A stretch of DNA of 64,000 nucleotides from Nematostella vectensis (GCF_932526225.1 NC_064044.1:14943453-15007452), one strand, 5' to 3'; numbered from the stretch's first letter, positions 30,120-41,808 are shown. Numbers and translations are program-made. Notes: generated by a model not told the origin, from the letters alone.

Positions 30120-30191
30120 TTCCCATACCGGGAGCCGAACCCGTGCCGTCTGGGTGAAAACCAGAAATCCTAACCGCTAGACCATATGGGA
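30120..30191 (-). tRNA. tRNA-Glu (UUC) E51
   Basis: B box GGTTCGGCTCC; T stem one mismatch; A box normal. Confidence 0.6.
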
Positions 30192-30369
30192 TACCTGCTC
30201 ACCTTAGGAAATGTTTTCTTGATTAAATACAGCGCGAAGAATAGTATTATGATACGATGATGATTTCTCCATAAATTTATCAAGCTCATATTTGTACCAT
30301 TCTTTACAAACATGTCTGCCGTGTCTTGACTGTGAAAGAGCTCCAGTTAACAAAAATGGTTTAAAGAAA

Positions 30370-30422
30370 TGCCGAAACCCGGGATTGTTCAGAGTTCCTA
30401 CAAACTCTCCGGATTGCACCAA

Positions 30423-30465
<43 letters not shown>

Positions 30466-30471
30466 TTCGGC
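30370..30471 (-). tRNA. tRNA-Phe-like F51
   Basis: F29 class. Confidence 0.5.
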
Positions 30472-30654
30472 ACGTTCATGTCCAGACTTTGTCTGCTCGG
30501 GCTTAAATATGATGAATTTTGTATGAAAAAATAAAAAGTGCGCAAAATGTCAAACAAAGAAGGACTGCTCTTCTTCGCCATTGTTTTTGCGCAATAATCA
30601 AAACTTTATCTAATTATAAAAGTAAGACCTTCTAGATTTAAAAAAATGCATTTT

Positions 30655-30726
30655 TTCCCATACCGGGAGTCGAACCCTGGCAGTCTGGGTGAAAACCAGA
30701 AATCCTAACCGCTAGACCATATGGGA
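30655..30726 (-). tRNA. tRNA-Glu (UUC) E52
   Basis: E50 class. Confidence 0.72.
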
Positions 30727-30903
30727 TATCTGCTCACCTTAGGAAATGTTTTCTTGATTAAATACAGCGCGAAGAATAGTATTATGATACGATGATGTTT
30801 TCTCCATAAATTTATCAAGCTCATATTTGTACTATTCTTTACAAACATGTCTGCCGTGTCTTGACTGTGAAAGAGCTCCAGTTAACAAAAATGGTTTAAA
30901 AAA

Positions 30904-30949
30904 TGCCGAAACCCGGGATTTTTCAGAGTTCCTACAAACTCTCCGGATT

Positions 30950-30999
<50 letters not shown>

Positions 31000-31005
31000 T
31001 CCGGC
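30904..31005 (-). tRNA. tRNA-Phe-like F52
   Basis: As F48. Confidence 0.6.
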
Positions 31006-31187
31006 ACGTTCATGTCCAGCCTTAGTCTGCTCGGGCTTAAATATGATGAATTTTGTATGAAAAAATAAAAAGTGCGCAAAATGTCAAACAAAGAAGGACT
31101 GCTCTTCTTCGCCATTGTTTTTGCGCAATAATCAAAACTTTATCTAATTATAAAAGTAAGACCTTCTAGATTTAAAAAAATGCATTT

Positions 31188-31259
31188 TTCCCATACCGGG
31201 AGTCGAACCCGTGCCGTCTTGGTGAAAACCAGAAATCCTAACCGCTAGACCATATGGGA
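31188..31259 (-). tRNA. tRNA-Glu (UUC) E53
   Basis: B box intact; T stem one mismatch; anticodon stem 3' strand CCAAG adds another. Confidence 0.62.
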
Positions 31260-31437
31260 TACCTGCTCACCTTAGGAAATGTTTTCTTGATTAAATACAG
31301 CGCGAAGAATAGTATTATGATACGATGATGTTTTCTCCATAAATTTATCAAGCTCATATTTGTACCATTCTTTACAAACATGTCTGCCGTGTCTTGACTG
31401 TGAAAGAGGTACAGTCAACAAAAATGGTTTAAAGAAA

Positions 31438-31483
31438 TGCCGAAACCCGGGAATGTTCAGAGTTCCTACAAACTCTCCGGATT

Positions 31484-31533
<50 letters not shown>

Positions 31534-31539
31534 TTCGGC
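31438..31539 (-). tRNA. tRNA-Phe-like F53
   Basis: Acceptor and B box intact; GAACATTC insert end. Confidence 0.6.
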
Positions 31540-31721
31540 AAGTTCATGTCCAGACTTCGTCTGCTCGGGCTTAAATATGATGAAATTTGTATGAAAAAAT
31601 AAAAAGTGCGCAAAATGTCAAACAAAGAAGGACTGCTCTTCTTCGCCATTGTTTTTGCGCAATAATCAAAACTTTTTCTAATTATAAAAGTAAGACCTTA
31701 TAGATTTAAAAAAATGCATTT

Positions 31722-31793
31722 TTCCCATACCGGGAGTCGAACCCGGGCCGTCTGGGTGAAAACCAGAAATCCTAACCGCTAGACCATATGGGA
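31722..31793 (-). tRNA. tRNA-Glu (UUC) E54, canonical
   Basis: Gene identical to E2 by eye, with the TTAATAA-type upstream flank. Confidence 0.9.
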
Positions 31794-31971
31794 TATCTGC
31801 TCAACTTAAGAAATCTTTTCTTGCTTATTAACAGCGCGAAGAATAGTATCATGATACGATGATGTTTTCTCCATAAATTTATTAAGCTCATATATGTGCC
31901 ATACTTTACAAACATGTCTGCCGCGTATTGACTGTGAAAGAGCTCCAGTTAACAAAAATGGTTTTAAGAAA

Positions 31972-32017
31972 TGCCGAAACCCGGGATTTTTCAGAGTTCC
32001 TACAAACTCTCCGGATT

Positions 32018-32067
<50 letters not shown>

Positions 32068-32073
32068 TTCAAC
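31972..32073 (-). tRNA. tRNA-Phe-like F54
   Basis: Acceptor 5' strand GTTGAAA mispairs; B box intact. Confidence 0.5.
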
Positions 32074-32279
32074 ACGTTCATGTCCAGGCTTCGTCTGCTC
32101 GGGCTTAAATATGATGAATTTTGTATGAAAAAATAAAAAGTGCCAAAATGGCAACCAAAGAAGGACTGCTCTTCCTCGCAATTGTTTTTGCGCAATATTC
32201 AAAACTTTGTTTTTGCGCAATAGTCGAAACTTTATCTAATTAAATAGGTAAGAACTTCTAGATTAAAATAAAAGAAATT

Positions 32280-32351
32280 TTTCCGTACCGGGAGTAGAAC
32301 CCTGGCAGTCTGGGTTAAAACCAGAAATCCTAACCGCTAGACCATATGGGA
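32280..32351 (-). tRNA. tRNA-Glu-derived E55, anticodon UAA (Leu)
   Basis: Loop TTTTAAC gives anticodon TTA. Acceptor TACGGAA weak; B box GGTTCTACTCC. Confidence 0.45.
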
Positions 32352-32528
32352 TATCTGCTCAACTTAGGAAATGTTTTCTTGCTTATTAACAGCGCGAAGA
32401 ATAGTATCATGATACGATGATGTTTTCTCCATAAATTTATTAAGCTCATATTTGTGCCATACTTTACAAACATGTCTGCCGTGTCTTGACTGTGAAAGAG
32501 CTACAGTCAACAAAAATGGTTTAAAAAA

Positions 32529-32574
32529 TGCCGAAACCCGGGATTTTTCAGAGTTCCTACAAACTCTCCGGATT

Positions 32575-32624
<50 letters not shown>

Positions 32625-32630
32625 TCCGGC
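32529..32630 (-). tRNA. tRNA-Phe-like F55
   Basis: As F48. Confidence 0.6.
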
Positions 32631-32813
32631 ACGTTCATGTCCAGACTTTGTCTGCTCGGGCTTAAATATGATGAATTTTGTATGAAAAAATAAAAAGTGC
32701 GCAAAATGTCAAACAAAGAAGGACTGCTCTTCTTCGCCATTGTTTTTGCGCAATAATCAAAACTTTATCTAATTATAAAAGTAAGACCTTCTAGATTTAA
32801 AAAAATGCATTTT

Positions 32814-32885
32814 TTCCCATACCGGGAGTCGAACCCTGGCAGTCTGGGTGAAAACCAGAAATCCTAACCGCTAGACCATATGGGA
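32814..32885 (-). tRNA. tRNA-Glu (UUC) E56
   Basis: E50 class. Confidence 0.72.
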
Positions 32886-33062
32886 TATCTGCTCACCTTA
32901 GGAAATGTTTTCTTGATTAAATACAGCGCGAAGAATAGTATTATGATACGATGATGTTTTCTCCATAAATTTATCAAGCTCATATTTGTACCATTCTTTA
33001 CAAACATGTCTGCCGTGTCTTGACTGTGAAAGAGCTCCAGTTAACAAAAATGGTTTAAAAAA

Positions 33063-33108
33063 TGCCGAAACCCGGGATTTTTCAGAGTTCCTACAAACTC
33101 TCCGGATT

Positions 33109-33158
<50 letters not shown>

Positions 33159-33164
33159 TCCGGC
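33063..33164 (-). tRNA. tRNA-Phe-like F56
   Basis: As F48. Confidence 0.6.
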
Positions 33165-33346
33165 ACGTTCATGTCCAGCCTTAGTCTGCTCGGGCTTAAA
33201 TATGATGAATTTTGTATGAAAAAATAAAAAGTGCGCAAAATGTCAAACAAAGAAGGACTGCTCTTCTTCGCCATTGTTTTTGCGCAATAATCAAAACTTT
33301 ATCTAATTATAAAAGTAAGACCTTCTAGATTTAAAAAAATGCATTT

Positions 33347-33418
33347 TTCCCATACCGGGAGTCGAACCCGTGCCGTCTTGGTGAAAACCAGAAATCCTAA
33401 CCGCTAGACCATATGGGA
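33347..33418 (-). tRNA. tRNA-Glu (UUC) E57
   Basis: As E53. Confidence 0.62.
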
Positions 33419-33595
33419 TACCTGCTCACCTTAGGAAATGTTTTCTTGATTAAATACAGCGCGAAGAATAGTATTATGATACGATGATGTTTTCTCCATA
33501 AATTTATTAAGCTCATATTTGTGCCATACTTTACAAACATGTCTGCCGTGTATTGACTGTGAAAATCTACAGTCAACAAAAATGGTTTAAAGAAA

Positions 33596-33697
33596 TGCCG
33601 AAACCCGGGATTGTTCAGAGTTCCAACAAACTCTCCGGATTGCACCAAGGACCTTCAGATCTTCAGTATGACGCTCTCCCAACTGAGCTATTTCGGC
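33596..33697 (-). tRNA. tRNA-Phe-like F57
   Basis: F29 class; insert loop change TGTTGG. Confidence 0.45.
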
Positions 33698-33879
33698 ACG
33701 TTCATGTCCAGACTTAGTCTGCTCGGGCTTAAATATGATGAATTTTGAATGAAAAAATAAAAAGTGCGCAAAATGGCAAACAAAGAAGGACTGCTCTTCT
33801 TCGCCATTGTTTTTGCGCAAAAATCAAAATTTTATCTAATTATAAAAGTAAGACCTTCTAGATTTAAAAAAATGCATTT

Positions 33880-33951
33880 TTCCCATACCGGGAGTAGCAC
33901 CCGGTCCGTCTGAGTGAAAACCAGATATCCTAACCGCTAGACCATATGGGA
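33880..33951 (-). tRNA. tRNA-Glu (UUC) E58
   Basis: E36 class, copy of E46. Confidence 0.45.
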
Positions 33952-34133
33952 TATATATCTGCTCACCTTAGGAAATGTTTTCTTGATTAAATACAGCGCG
34001 AAGAATAGTATTATGATACGATGATGTTTTCTCCATAAATTTATCAAGCTCATATTTGTGCCATTCTTTACAAACATGTCTGCCGCGTCTTGACTGTGAA
34101 AGAGCTCCAGTTAACAAAAATGGTTTTAAAAAA

Positions 34134-34179
34134 TGCCGAAACCCGGGATTTTTCAGAGTTCCTACAAACTCTCCGGATT

Positions 34180-34229
<50 letters not shown>

Positions 34230-34235
34230 TTCGGA
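34134..34235 (-). tRNA. tRNA-Phe-like F58
   Basis: Copy of F46. Confidence 0.55.
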
Positions 34236-34441
34236 ATGTTCATGTCCAGACTTCGTCTGCTCGGGCTTAAATATGATGAATTTTGTATAAAAAAATAAAA
34301 AGTGCCAAAATGGCAACCAAAGAAGGACTGCTCTTCCCCGCAATTGTTTTTGCGCAATATTCAAAACTTTGTTTTTGCGCAATAGTCGAAACTTTATCTA
34401 ATTAAATCGGTAAGAACTTCTAGATTAAAATAAAAGAAATT

Positions 34442-34513
34442 TTTCCGTACCGGGAGTCGAACCCTGGCAGTCTGGGTGAAAACCAGAAATCTTAACCGCT
34501 AGACCATATGGGA
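34442..34513 (-). tRNA. tRNA-Glu (UUC) E59
   Basis: Copy of E47. Confidence 0.58.
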
Positions 34514-34691
34514 TATCTGCTCAACTTAGGAAATGTTTTCTTGCTTATTAAAAGCGCGAAGAATAGTATCATGATACGATGATGTTTTCTCCATAAATTT
34601 AGTAAGCTCATATTTGTGCCATACTTTACAAACATGTCTGCCGTGTGTTGACTGTGAAAGAGCTACAGTCAACAAAAATGGTTTAAAAAAA

Positions 34692-34744
34692 TGCCGAAAC
34701 CCGGGATTGTTCAGAGTTCCTACAAACTCTCCGGATTGCACCAA

Positions 34745-34787
<43 letters not shown>

Positions 34788-34793
34788 TTCGGC
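34692..34793 (-). tRNA. tRNA-Phe-like F59
   Basis: F29-class B box but with an unbroken 7-T terminator. Confidence 0.5.
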
Positions 34794-34976
34794 ACGTTCA
34801 TGTCCAGACTTAGACTGCTCGGGCTTAAATACAATGAATTTTGAATGAAAAAATAAAAAGTGCGCAAAATGGCAAACAAAGAAGGACTGCTCTTCTTTGC
34901 CATTGTTTTTGCGCAATAATCAAAACTTTATCTAATTAAAAAAGTAAGACCTTCTAGATTTAAAAAAAATGCATTT

Positions 34977-35048
34977 TTCCCATACCGGGAGTCGAACCCG
35001 TGCCGTCTGGGTGAAAACCAGAAATCCTAACCGCTAGACCATATGGGA
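34977..35048 (-). tRNA. tRNA-Glu (UUC) E60
   Basis: As E19. Confidence 0.7.
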
Positions 35049-35226
35049 TACCTGCTCACCTTAGGAAATGTTTTCTTGATTAAATACAGCGCGAAGAATA
35101 GTATTATGATACGATGATGTTTTCTCCATAAATTTATCAAGCTCATATTTGTACCATTCTTTACAAACATGTCTGCCGTGTCTTGACTGTGAAAGAGGTA
35201 CAGTCAACAAAAATGGTTTAAAGAAA

Positions 35227-35272
35227 TGCCGAAACCCGGGAATGTTCAGAGTTCCTACAAACTCTCCGGATT

Positions 35273-35322
<50 letters not shown>

Positions 35323-35328
35323 TTCGGC
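35227..35328 (-). tRNA. tRNA-Phe-like F60
   Basis: Copy of F53. Confidence 0.6.
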
Positions 35329-35510
35329 AAGTTCATGTCCAGACTTCGTCTGCTCGGGCTTAAATATGATGAAATTTGTATGAAAAAATAAAAAGTGCGC
35401 AAAATGTCAAACAAAGAAGGACTGCTCTTCTTCGCCATTGTTTTTGCGCAATAATCAAAACTTTTTCTAATTATAAAAGTAAGACCTTATAGATTTAAAA
35501 AAATGCATTT

Positions 35511-35582
35511 TTCCCATACCGGGAGTCGAACCCGGGCCGTCTGGGTGAAAACCAGAAATCCTAACCGCTAGACCATATGGGA
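35511..35582 (-). tRNA. tRNA-Glu (UUC) E61, canonical
   Basis: Copy of E54. Confidence 0.9.
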
Positions 35583-35760
35583 TATCTGCTCAACTTAAGA
35601 AATCTTTTCTTGCTTATTAACAGCGCGAAGAATAGTATCATGATACGATGATGTTTTCTCAATAAATTTATTAAGCTCATATATGTGCCATACTTTACAA
35701 ACATGTCTGCCGCGTATTGACTGTGAAAGAGCTCCAGTTAACAAAAATGGTTTTAAGAAA

Positions 35761-35806
35761 TGCCGAAACCCGGGATTTTTCAGAGTTCCTACAAACTCTC
35801 CGGATT

Positions 35807-35856
<50 letters not shown>

Positions 35857-35862
35857 TTCAAC
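35761..35862 (-). tRNA. tRNA-Phe-like F61
   Basis: Copy of F54. Confidence 0.5.
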
Positions 35863-36068
35863 ACGTTCATGTCCAGGCTTCGTCTGCTCGGGCTTAAATA
35901 TGATGAATTTTGTATGAAAAAATAAAAAGTGCCAAAATGGCAACCAAAGAAGGACTGCTCTTCCTCGCAATTGTTTTTGCGCAATATTCAAAACTTTGTT
36001 TTTGCGCAATAGTCGAAACTTTATCTAATTAAATAGGTAAGAACTTCTAGATTAAAATAAAAGAAATT

Positions 36069-36140
36069 TTTCCGTACCGGGAGTAGAACCCTGGCAGTCT
36101 GGGTTAAAACCAGAAATCCTAACCGCTAGACCATATGGGA
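36069..36140 (-). tRNA. tRNA-Glu-derived E62, anticodon UAA (Leu)
   Basis: Copy of E55. Confidence 0.45.
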
Positions 36141-36318
36141 TATCTGCTCAACTTAGGAAATGTTTTCTTGCTTATTAACAGCGCGAAGAATAGTATCATG
36201 ATACGATGATGTTTTCTCCATAAATTTATTAAGCTCATATTTGTGCCATACTTTACAAACATGTCTGCCGTGTCTTGACTGTGAAAGAGCTACAGTCAAC
36301 AAAAATGGTTTAAAGAAA

Positions 36319-36371
36319 TGCCGAAACCCGGGATTGTTCAGAGTTCCTACAAACTCTCCGGATTGCACCAA

Positions 36372-36414
<43 letters not shown>

Positions 36415-36420
36415 TTCGGC
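36319..36420 (-). tRNA. tRNA-Phe-like F62
   Basis: F29 class. Confidence 0.5.
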
Positions 36421-36602
36421 ACGTTCATGTCCAGACTTAGTCTGCTCGGGCTTAAATATGATGAATTTTGAATGAAAAAATAAAAAGTGCGCAAAATGGC
36501 AAACAAAGAAGGACTGCTCTTCTTCGCCATTGTTTTTGCGCAAAAATCAAAATTTTATCTAATTATAAAAGTAAGACCTTCTAGATTTAAAAAAATGCAT
36601 TT

Positions 36603-36674
36603 TTCTTATACCGGGAGTAGCACCCGATCCGTCTGAGTGAAAACCAGATATCCTAACCGCTAGACCATATGGGA
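36603..36674 (-). tRNA. tRNA-Glu (UUC) E63
   Basis: E36 class; acceptor TATAAGA mismatched. Confidence 0.4.
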
Positions 36675-36856
36675 TATATATCTGCTCACCTTAGTAAATG
36701 TTTTCTTGATTAAATACATTGCGAAAAATAGTATTATGATACGATGATGTTTTCTCCATAAATTCATCAAGCTCATATTTGTGCCATTCTTTACAAACAT
36801 GTCTGCCGCGTCTTGACTGTGAAAGAGCTCCAGTTAACAAAAATGGTTTAAAAAAA

Positions 36857-36902
36857 TGCCGAAACCCGGGATTTTTCAGAGTTCCTACAAACTCTCCGGA
36901 TT

Positions 36903-36952
<50 letters not shown>

Positions 36953-36958
36953 TTCGGC
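36857..36958 (-). tRNA. tRNA-Phe-like F63
   Basis: Acceptor, anticodon and B box intact, as F34. Confidence 0.63.
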
Positions 36959-37164
36959 ACGTTCATGTCCAGCCTTAGTCTGCTCGGGCTTAAATATGAT
37001 GAATTTTGTATGAAAAAATAAAAAGTGCCAAAATGGCAACCAAAGAAGGACTGCTCTTCCCCGCAATTGTTTTTGCGCAATATTCAAAACTTTGTTTTTG
37101 CGCAATAGTCGAAACCTTATCTAATTAAATCGGTAAGAACTTCTAGATTAAAATAAAAGAAATT

Positions 37165-37236
37165 TTTCCGTACCGGGAGTCGAACCCTGGCAGTCTGGGT
37201 GAAAACCAGAAATCCTAACCGCTAGACCATATGGGA
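37165..37236 (-). tRNA. tRNA-Glu (UUC) E64
   Basis: E20 class. Confidence 0.6.
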
Positions 37237-37414
37237 TATCTGCTCAACTTAGGAAATGTTTTCTTGCTTATTAACAGCGCGAAGGATAGTATCATGATAC
37301 GATGATGTTTTCTCCATAAATTTATTAAGCTCATATTTGTGCCATACTTTACAAACATGTCTGCCGTGTCTTGACTGTGAAAGAGCTACAGTCAACAAAA
37401 ATGGTTTAAAGAAA

Positions 37415-37516
37415 TGCCGAAACCCGGGATTGTTCAGAGTTCCTACAAACTCTCCGGATTGCACCAAGGACCTTCAGATATTCAGTATGACGCTCTCCCA
37501 ACTGAGCTATTTGGGC
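37415..37516 (-). tRNA. tRNA-Phe-like F64
   Basis: F29 class; acceptor GCCCAAA has one mismatch. Confidence 0.45.
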
Positions 37517-37699
37517 ACATTCATGTCCAGACTTAGTCTGCTCGGGCTTAAATATGATGAATTTTGAATAAAAAAATAAAAAGTGCGCAAAATGGCAACC
37601 AAAGAAGGACTGCTCTTCTTCGCCATTGTTTTTGCGCAATAATCAAAACTTTATCTAATTATAAAAGTAAGACCTTCTAGATTTAAAAAAATGTATTTT

Positions 37700-37771
37700 T
37701 TCCCATACCGGGAGTCAAACCCGGGCCGTCTGGGTGAAAACCAGAAATCCTAACCGCTAGACCATATGGGA
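37700..37771 (-). tRNA. tRNA-Glu (UUC) E65
   Basis: Stems pair; B box GGTTTGACTCC (C56 changed). Confidence 0.65.
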
Positions 37772-37948
37772 TATCTGCTCACCTTAGGAAATGTTTTCTT
37801 GATTAAATACAGCGCGAAAAATAGTATTATGATACGATGATGTTTTCTCCATAAATTTATCAAGCTCATATTTGTACCATTCTTTAAAAACATGTCTGCC
37901 GTGTCTTGACTGTGAAAGAGCTCCAGTTAACAAAAATGGTTTAAAAAA

Positions 37949-37994
37949 TGCCGAAACCCGGGATTTTTCAGAGTTCCTACAAACTCTCCGGATT

Positions 37995-38044
<50 letters not shown>

Positions 38045-38050
38045 TCCGGC
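37949..38050 (-). tRNA. tRNA-Phe-like F65
   Basis: As F48. Confidence 0.6.
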
Positions 38051-38256
38051 ACGTTCATGTCCAGACTTCGTCTGCTCGGGCTTAAATATGATGAATTTTG
38101 TATGAAAAAATAAAAAGTGCCAAAATGGCAACCAAAGAAGGACTGCTCTTCCCCGCAATTGTTTTTGCGCAATATTCAAAACTTTGTTTTTGCGCAATAG
38201 TCGAAACCTTATCTAATTAAATCGGTAAGAACTTCTAGATTAAAATAAAAGAAATT

Positions 38257-38328
38257 TTTCCGTACCGGGAGTCGAACCCTGGCAGTCTGGGTGAAAACCA
38301 GAAATCCTAACCGCTAGACCATATGGGA
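38257..38328 (-). tRNA. tRNA-Glu (UUC) E66
   Basis: Duplicate of E64. Confidence 0.6.
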
Positions 38329-38506
38329 TATCTGCTCAACTTAGGAAATGTTTTCTTGCTTATTAACAGCGCGAAGGATAGTATCATGATACGATGATGT
38401 TTTCTCCATAAATTTATTAAGCTCATATTTGTGCCATACTTTACAAACATGTCTGCCGTGTCTTGACTGTGAAAGAGCTACAGTCAACAAAAATGGTTTA
38501 AAGAAA

Positions 38507-38608
38507 TGCCGAAACCCGGGATTGTTCAGAGTTCCTACAAACTCTCCGGATTGCACCAAGGACCTTCAGATATTCAGTATGACGCTCTCCCAACTGAGCT
38601 ATTTGGGC
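38507..38608 (-). tRNA. tRNA-Phe-like F66
   Basis: Duplicate of F64. Confidence 0.45.
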
Positions 38609-38791
38609 ACATTCATGTCCAGACTTAGTCTGCTCGGGCTTAAATATGATGAATTTTGAATAAAAAAATAAAAAGTGCGCAAAATGGCAACCAAAGAAGG
38701 ACTGCTCTTCTTCGCCATTGTTTTTGCGCAATAATCAAAACTTTATCTAATTATAAAAGTAAGACCTTCTAGATTTAAAAAAATGTATTTT

Positions 38792-38863
38792 TTCCCATAC
38801 CGGGAGTCAAACCCGGGCCGTCTGGGTGAAAACCAGAAATCCTAACCGCTAGACCATATGGGA
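38792..38863 (-). tRNA. tRNA-Glu (UUC) E67
   Basis: Duplicate of E65. Confidence 0.65.
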
Positions 38864-39040
38864 TATCTGCTCACCTTAGGAAATGTTTTCTTGATTAAAT
38901 ACAGCGCGAAAAATAGTATTATGATACGATGATGTTTTCTCCATAAATTTATCAAGCTCATATTTGTACCATTCTTTAAAAACATGTCTGCCGTGTCTTG
39001 ACTGTGAAAGAGCTCCAGTTAACAAAAATGGTTTAAAAAA

Positions 39041-39086
39041 TGCCGAAACCCGGGATTTTTCAGAGTTCCTACAAACTCTCCGGATT

Positions 39087-39136
<50 letters not shown>

Positions 39137-39142
39137 TCCGGC
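39041..39142 (-). tRNA. tRNA-Phe-like F67
   Basis: Duplicate of F65. Confidence 0.6.
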
Positions 39143-39324
39143 ACGTTCATGTCCAGACTTCGTCTGCTCGGCCTTAAATATGATGAATTTTGTATGAAAA
39201 AATAAAAAGTGCGCAAAATGTCAAACAAAGAAGGACTGCTCTTCTTGGCCATTATTTTTGCGCAATAATAAAAACTTTATCTAATTATAAAAGTAAGACC
39301 TTCTAGATTTAAAAAAATGCATTT

Positions 39325-39396
39325 TTCCCATACCGGGAGCCGAACCCGTGCAGCCTGGGTGAAAACCAGAAATCCTAACCGCTAGACCATATGGGA
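39325..39396 (-). tRNA. tRNA-Glu (UUC) E68
   Basis: B box GGTTCGGCTCC; anticodon stem 3' strand CCAGG. Confidence 0.58.
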
Positions 39397-39573
39397 TACC
39401 TGCTCACCTTAGGAAATGTTTTCTTGATTAAATACAGCGCGAAGAATAGTATTATGATACGATGATGTTTTCTCCATAAATTTATCAAGCTCATATTTGT
39501 ACCATTCTTTACAAACATGTCTGCCGTGTCTTGACTGTGAAAGAGCTCCAGTTAACAAAAATGGTTTAAAAAA

Positions 39574-39619
39574 TGCCGAAACCCGGGATTTTTCAGAGTT
39601 CCTACAAACTCTCCGGATT

Positions 39620-39669
<50 letters not shown>

Positions 39670-39675
39670 TCCGGC
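39574..39675 (-). tRNA. tRNA-Phe-like F68
   Basis: As F48. Confidence 0.6.
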
Positions 39676-39858
39676 ACGTTCATGTCCAGACTTTGTCTGC
39701 TCGGGCTTAAATATGATGAATTTTGTATGAAAAAATAAAAAGTGCGCAAAATGTCAAACAAAGAAGGACTGCTCTTCTTCGCCATTGTTTTTGCGCAATA
39801 ATCAAAACTTTATCTAATTATAAAAGTAAGACCTTCTAGATTTAAAAAAATGCATTTT

Positions 39859-39930
39859 TTCCCATACCGGGAGTCGAACCCTGGCAGTCTGGGTGAAAAC
39901 CAGAAATCCTAACCGCTAGACCATATGGGA
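39859..39930 (-). tRNA. tRNA-Glu (UUC) E69
   Basis: E50 class. Confidence 0.72.
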
Positions 39931-40107
39931 TATCTGCTCACCTTAGGAAATGTTTTCTTGATTAAATACAGCGCGAAGAATAGTATTATGATACGATTAT
40001 GTTTTCTCCATAAATTTATCAAGCTCATATTTGTACTATTCTTTACAAACATGTCTGCCGTGTCTTGACTGTGAAAGAGCTCCAGTTAACAAAAATGGTT
40101 TAAAAAA

Positions 40108-40153
40108 TGCCGAAACCCGGGATTTTTCAGAGTTCCTACAAACTCTCCGGATT

Positions 40154-40203
<50 letters not shown>

Positions 40204-40209
40204 TCCGGC
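40108..40209 (-). tRNA. tRNA-Phe-like F69
   Basis: As F48. Confidence 0.6.
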
Positions 40210-40394
40210 ACGTTCATGTCCAGACTTAGTCTGCTCGGGCTTAAATATGATGAATTTTGTATGAAAAAATAAAAAGTGCGCAAAATGTCAAACAAAGAAG
40301 GACTGCTCTTCTTCGCCATTGTTTTTGCGCAATAATCAAAACTTTATCTAATTATAAAAGTAAGACCTTCTAGATTTAAAAAAAAAATGCATTT

Positions 40395-40466
40395 TTCCCA
40401 TACCGGGAGTCGAACCCGTGCCGTCTTGGTGAAAACCAGAAATCCTAACCGCTAGACCATATGGGA
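40395..40466 (-). tRNA. tRNA-Glu (UUC) E70
   Basis: As E53. Confidence 0.62.
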
Positions 40467-40644
40467 TACCTGCTCACCTTAGGAAATGTTTTCTTGATTA
40501 AATACAGCGCGAAGAATAGTATTATGATACGATGATGTTTTCTCCATAAATTTATCAAGCTCATATTTGACCCATTCTTTACAAACATGTCTGCCGTGTC
40601 TTGACTGTGAAAGAGCTACAGTCAACAAAAATGGTTTAAAGAAA

Positions 40645-40746
40645 TGCCAAAACCCGGGATTGTTCAGAGTTCCTACAAACTCTCCGGATTGCACCAAGGA
40701 CCTTCAGATCTTCAGTATGACGCTCTCCCAACTGAGCTATTTCGGC
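40645..40746 (-). tRNA. tRNA-Phe-like F70
   Basis: F29 class; acceptor TTTTGGC one mismatch. Confidence 0.45.
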
Positions 40747-40929
40747 ACGTTCATGTCCAGACTTAGTCTGCTCGGGCTTAAATATGATGAATTTTGAATA
40801 AAAAAATAAAAAGTGCGCAAAATGGCAACCAAAGAAGGACTGCTCTTCTTCGCCATTGTTTTTGCGCAATAATCAAAACTTTATCTAATTATAAAAGTAA
40901 GACCTTCTAGATTTAAAAAAATGTATTTT

Positions 40930-41001
40930 TTCCCATACCGTGAGTCGAACCCGGGCAGTCTGGGTGAAAACCAGAAATCCTAACCGCTAGACCATATGGG
41001 A
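40930..41001 (-). tRNA. tRNA-Glu (UUC) E71
   Basis: T stem 3' strand CACGG has one mismatch (GGTTCGACTCA); acceptor pairs. Confidence 0.7.
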
Positions 41002-41178
41002 TATCTGCTCACCTTAGGAAATGTTTTCTTGATTAAATACAGCGCGAAGAATAGTATTATGATACGATGATGTTTTCTCCATAAATTTATCAAGCTCATA
41101 TTTGTACCATTCTTTAAAAACATGTCTGCCGTGTCTTGACTGTGAAAGAGCTCCAGTTAACAAAAATGGTTTAAAAAA

Positions 41179-41280
41179 TGCCGAAACCCGGGATTTTTCA
41201 GAGTTCCTACAAACTCTCCGGATTGCACCAAGGACCTTCAGATCTTCAGTATGACGCTCTCCCAACTGAGCTATTTCGGC
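41179..41280 (-). tRNA. tRNA-Phe-like F71
   Basis: Hybrid: GAAAAATC insert end of the F34 class with the GGTGCAATCC box of the F29 class, evidence of recombination inside the gene. Confidence 0.5.
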
Positions 41281-41463
41281 ACGTTCATGTCCAGACTTAG
41301 TCTGCTCGGGCTTAAATATGATGAATTTTGAATAAAAAAATAAAAAGTGCGCAAAATGGCAACCAAAGAAGGACTGCTCTTCTTCGCCATTGTTTTTGCG
41401 CAATAATCAAAACTTTATCTAATTATAAAAGTAAGACCTTCTAGATTTAAAAAAATGTATTTT

Positions 41464-41535
41464 TTCCCATACCGTGAGTCGAACCCGGGCAGTCTGGGTG
41501 AAAACCAGAAATCCTAACCGCTAGACCATATGGGA
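41464..41535 (-). tRNA. tRNA-Glu (UUC) E72
   Basis: As E71. Confidence 0.7.
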
Positions 41536-41712
41536 TATCTGCTCACCTTAGGAAATGTTTTCTTGATTAAATACAGCGCGAAGAATAGTATTATGATACG
41601 ATGATGTTTTCTCCATAAATTTATCAAGCTCATATTTGTACCATTCTTTAAAAACATGTCTGCCGTGTCTTGACTGTGAAAGAGCTCCAGTTAACAAAAA
41701 TGGTTTAAAAAA

Positions 41713-41775
41713 TGCCGAAACCCGGGATTTTTCAGAGTTCCTACAAACTCTCCGGATTGAACCAGGGACCATCAT

Positions 41776-41808
<33 letters not shown>

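Larger units (their letters stand above)
33347..36420. repeat. Mosaic of earlier segments (offsets 6,457 and 3,789 bp)
   Basis: E58-E59 repeat E46-E47 at +6,457 bp, while E60-E62 repeat E53-E55 at +3,789 bp, including the UAA-anticodon copy. The segment therefore joins pieces of two earlier blocks. Confidence 0.75.
37021..39204. repeat. 1,092-bp tandem duplication (two monomers)
   Basis: E64-F65 and E66-F67 are nearly identical at an offset of 1,092 bp, sharing the TTGGGC acceptor and GGTTTGACTCC B box. The matching block at 45.8-46.7 kb has only one such pair. Confidence 0.8.
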
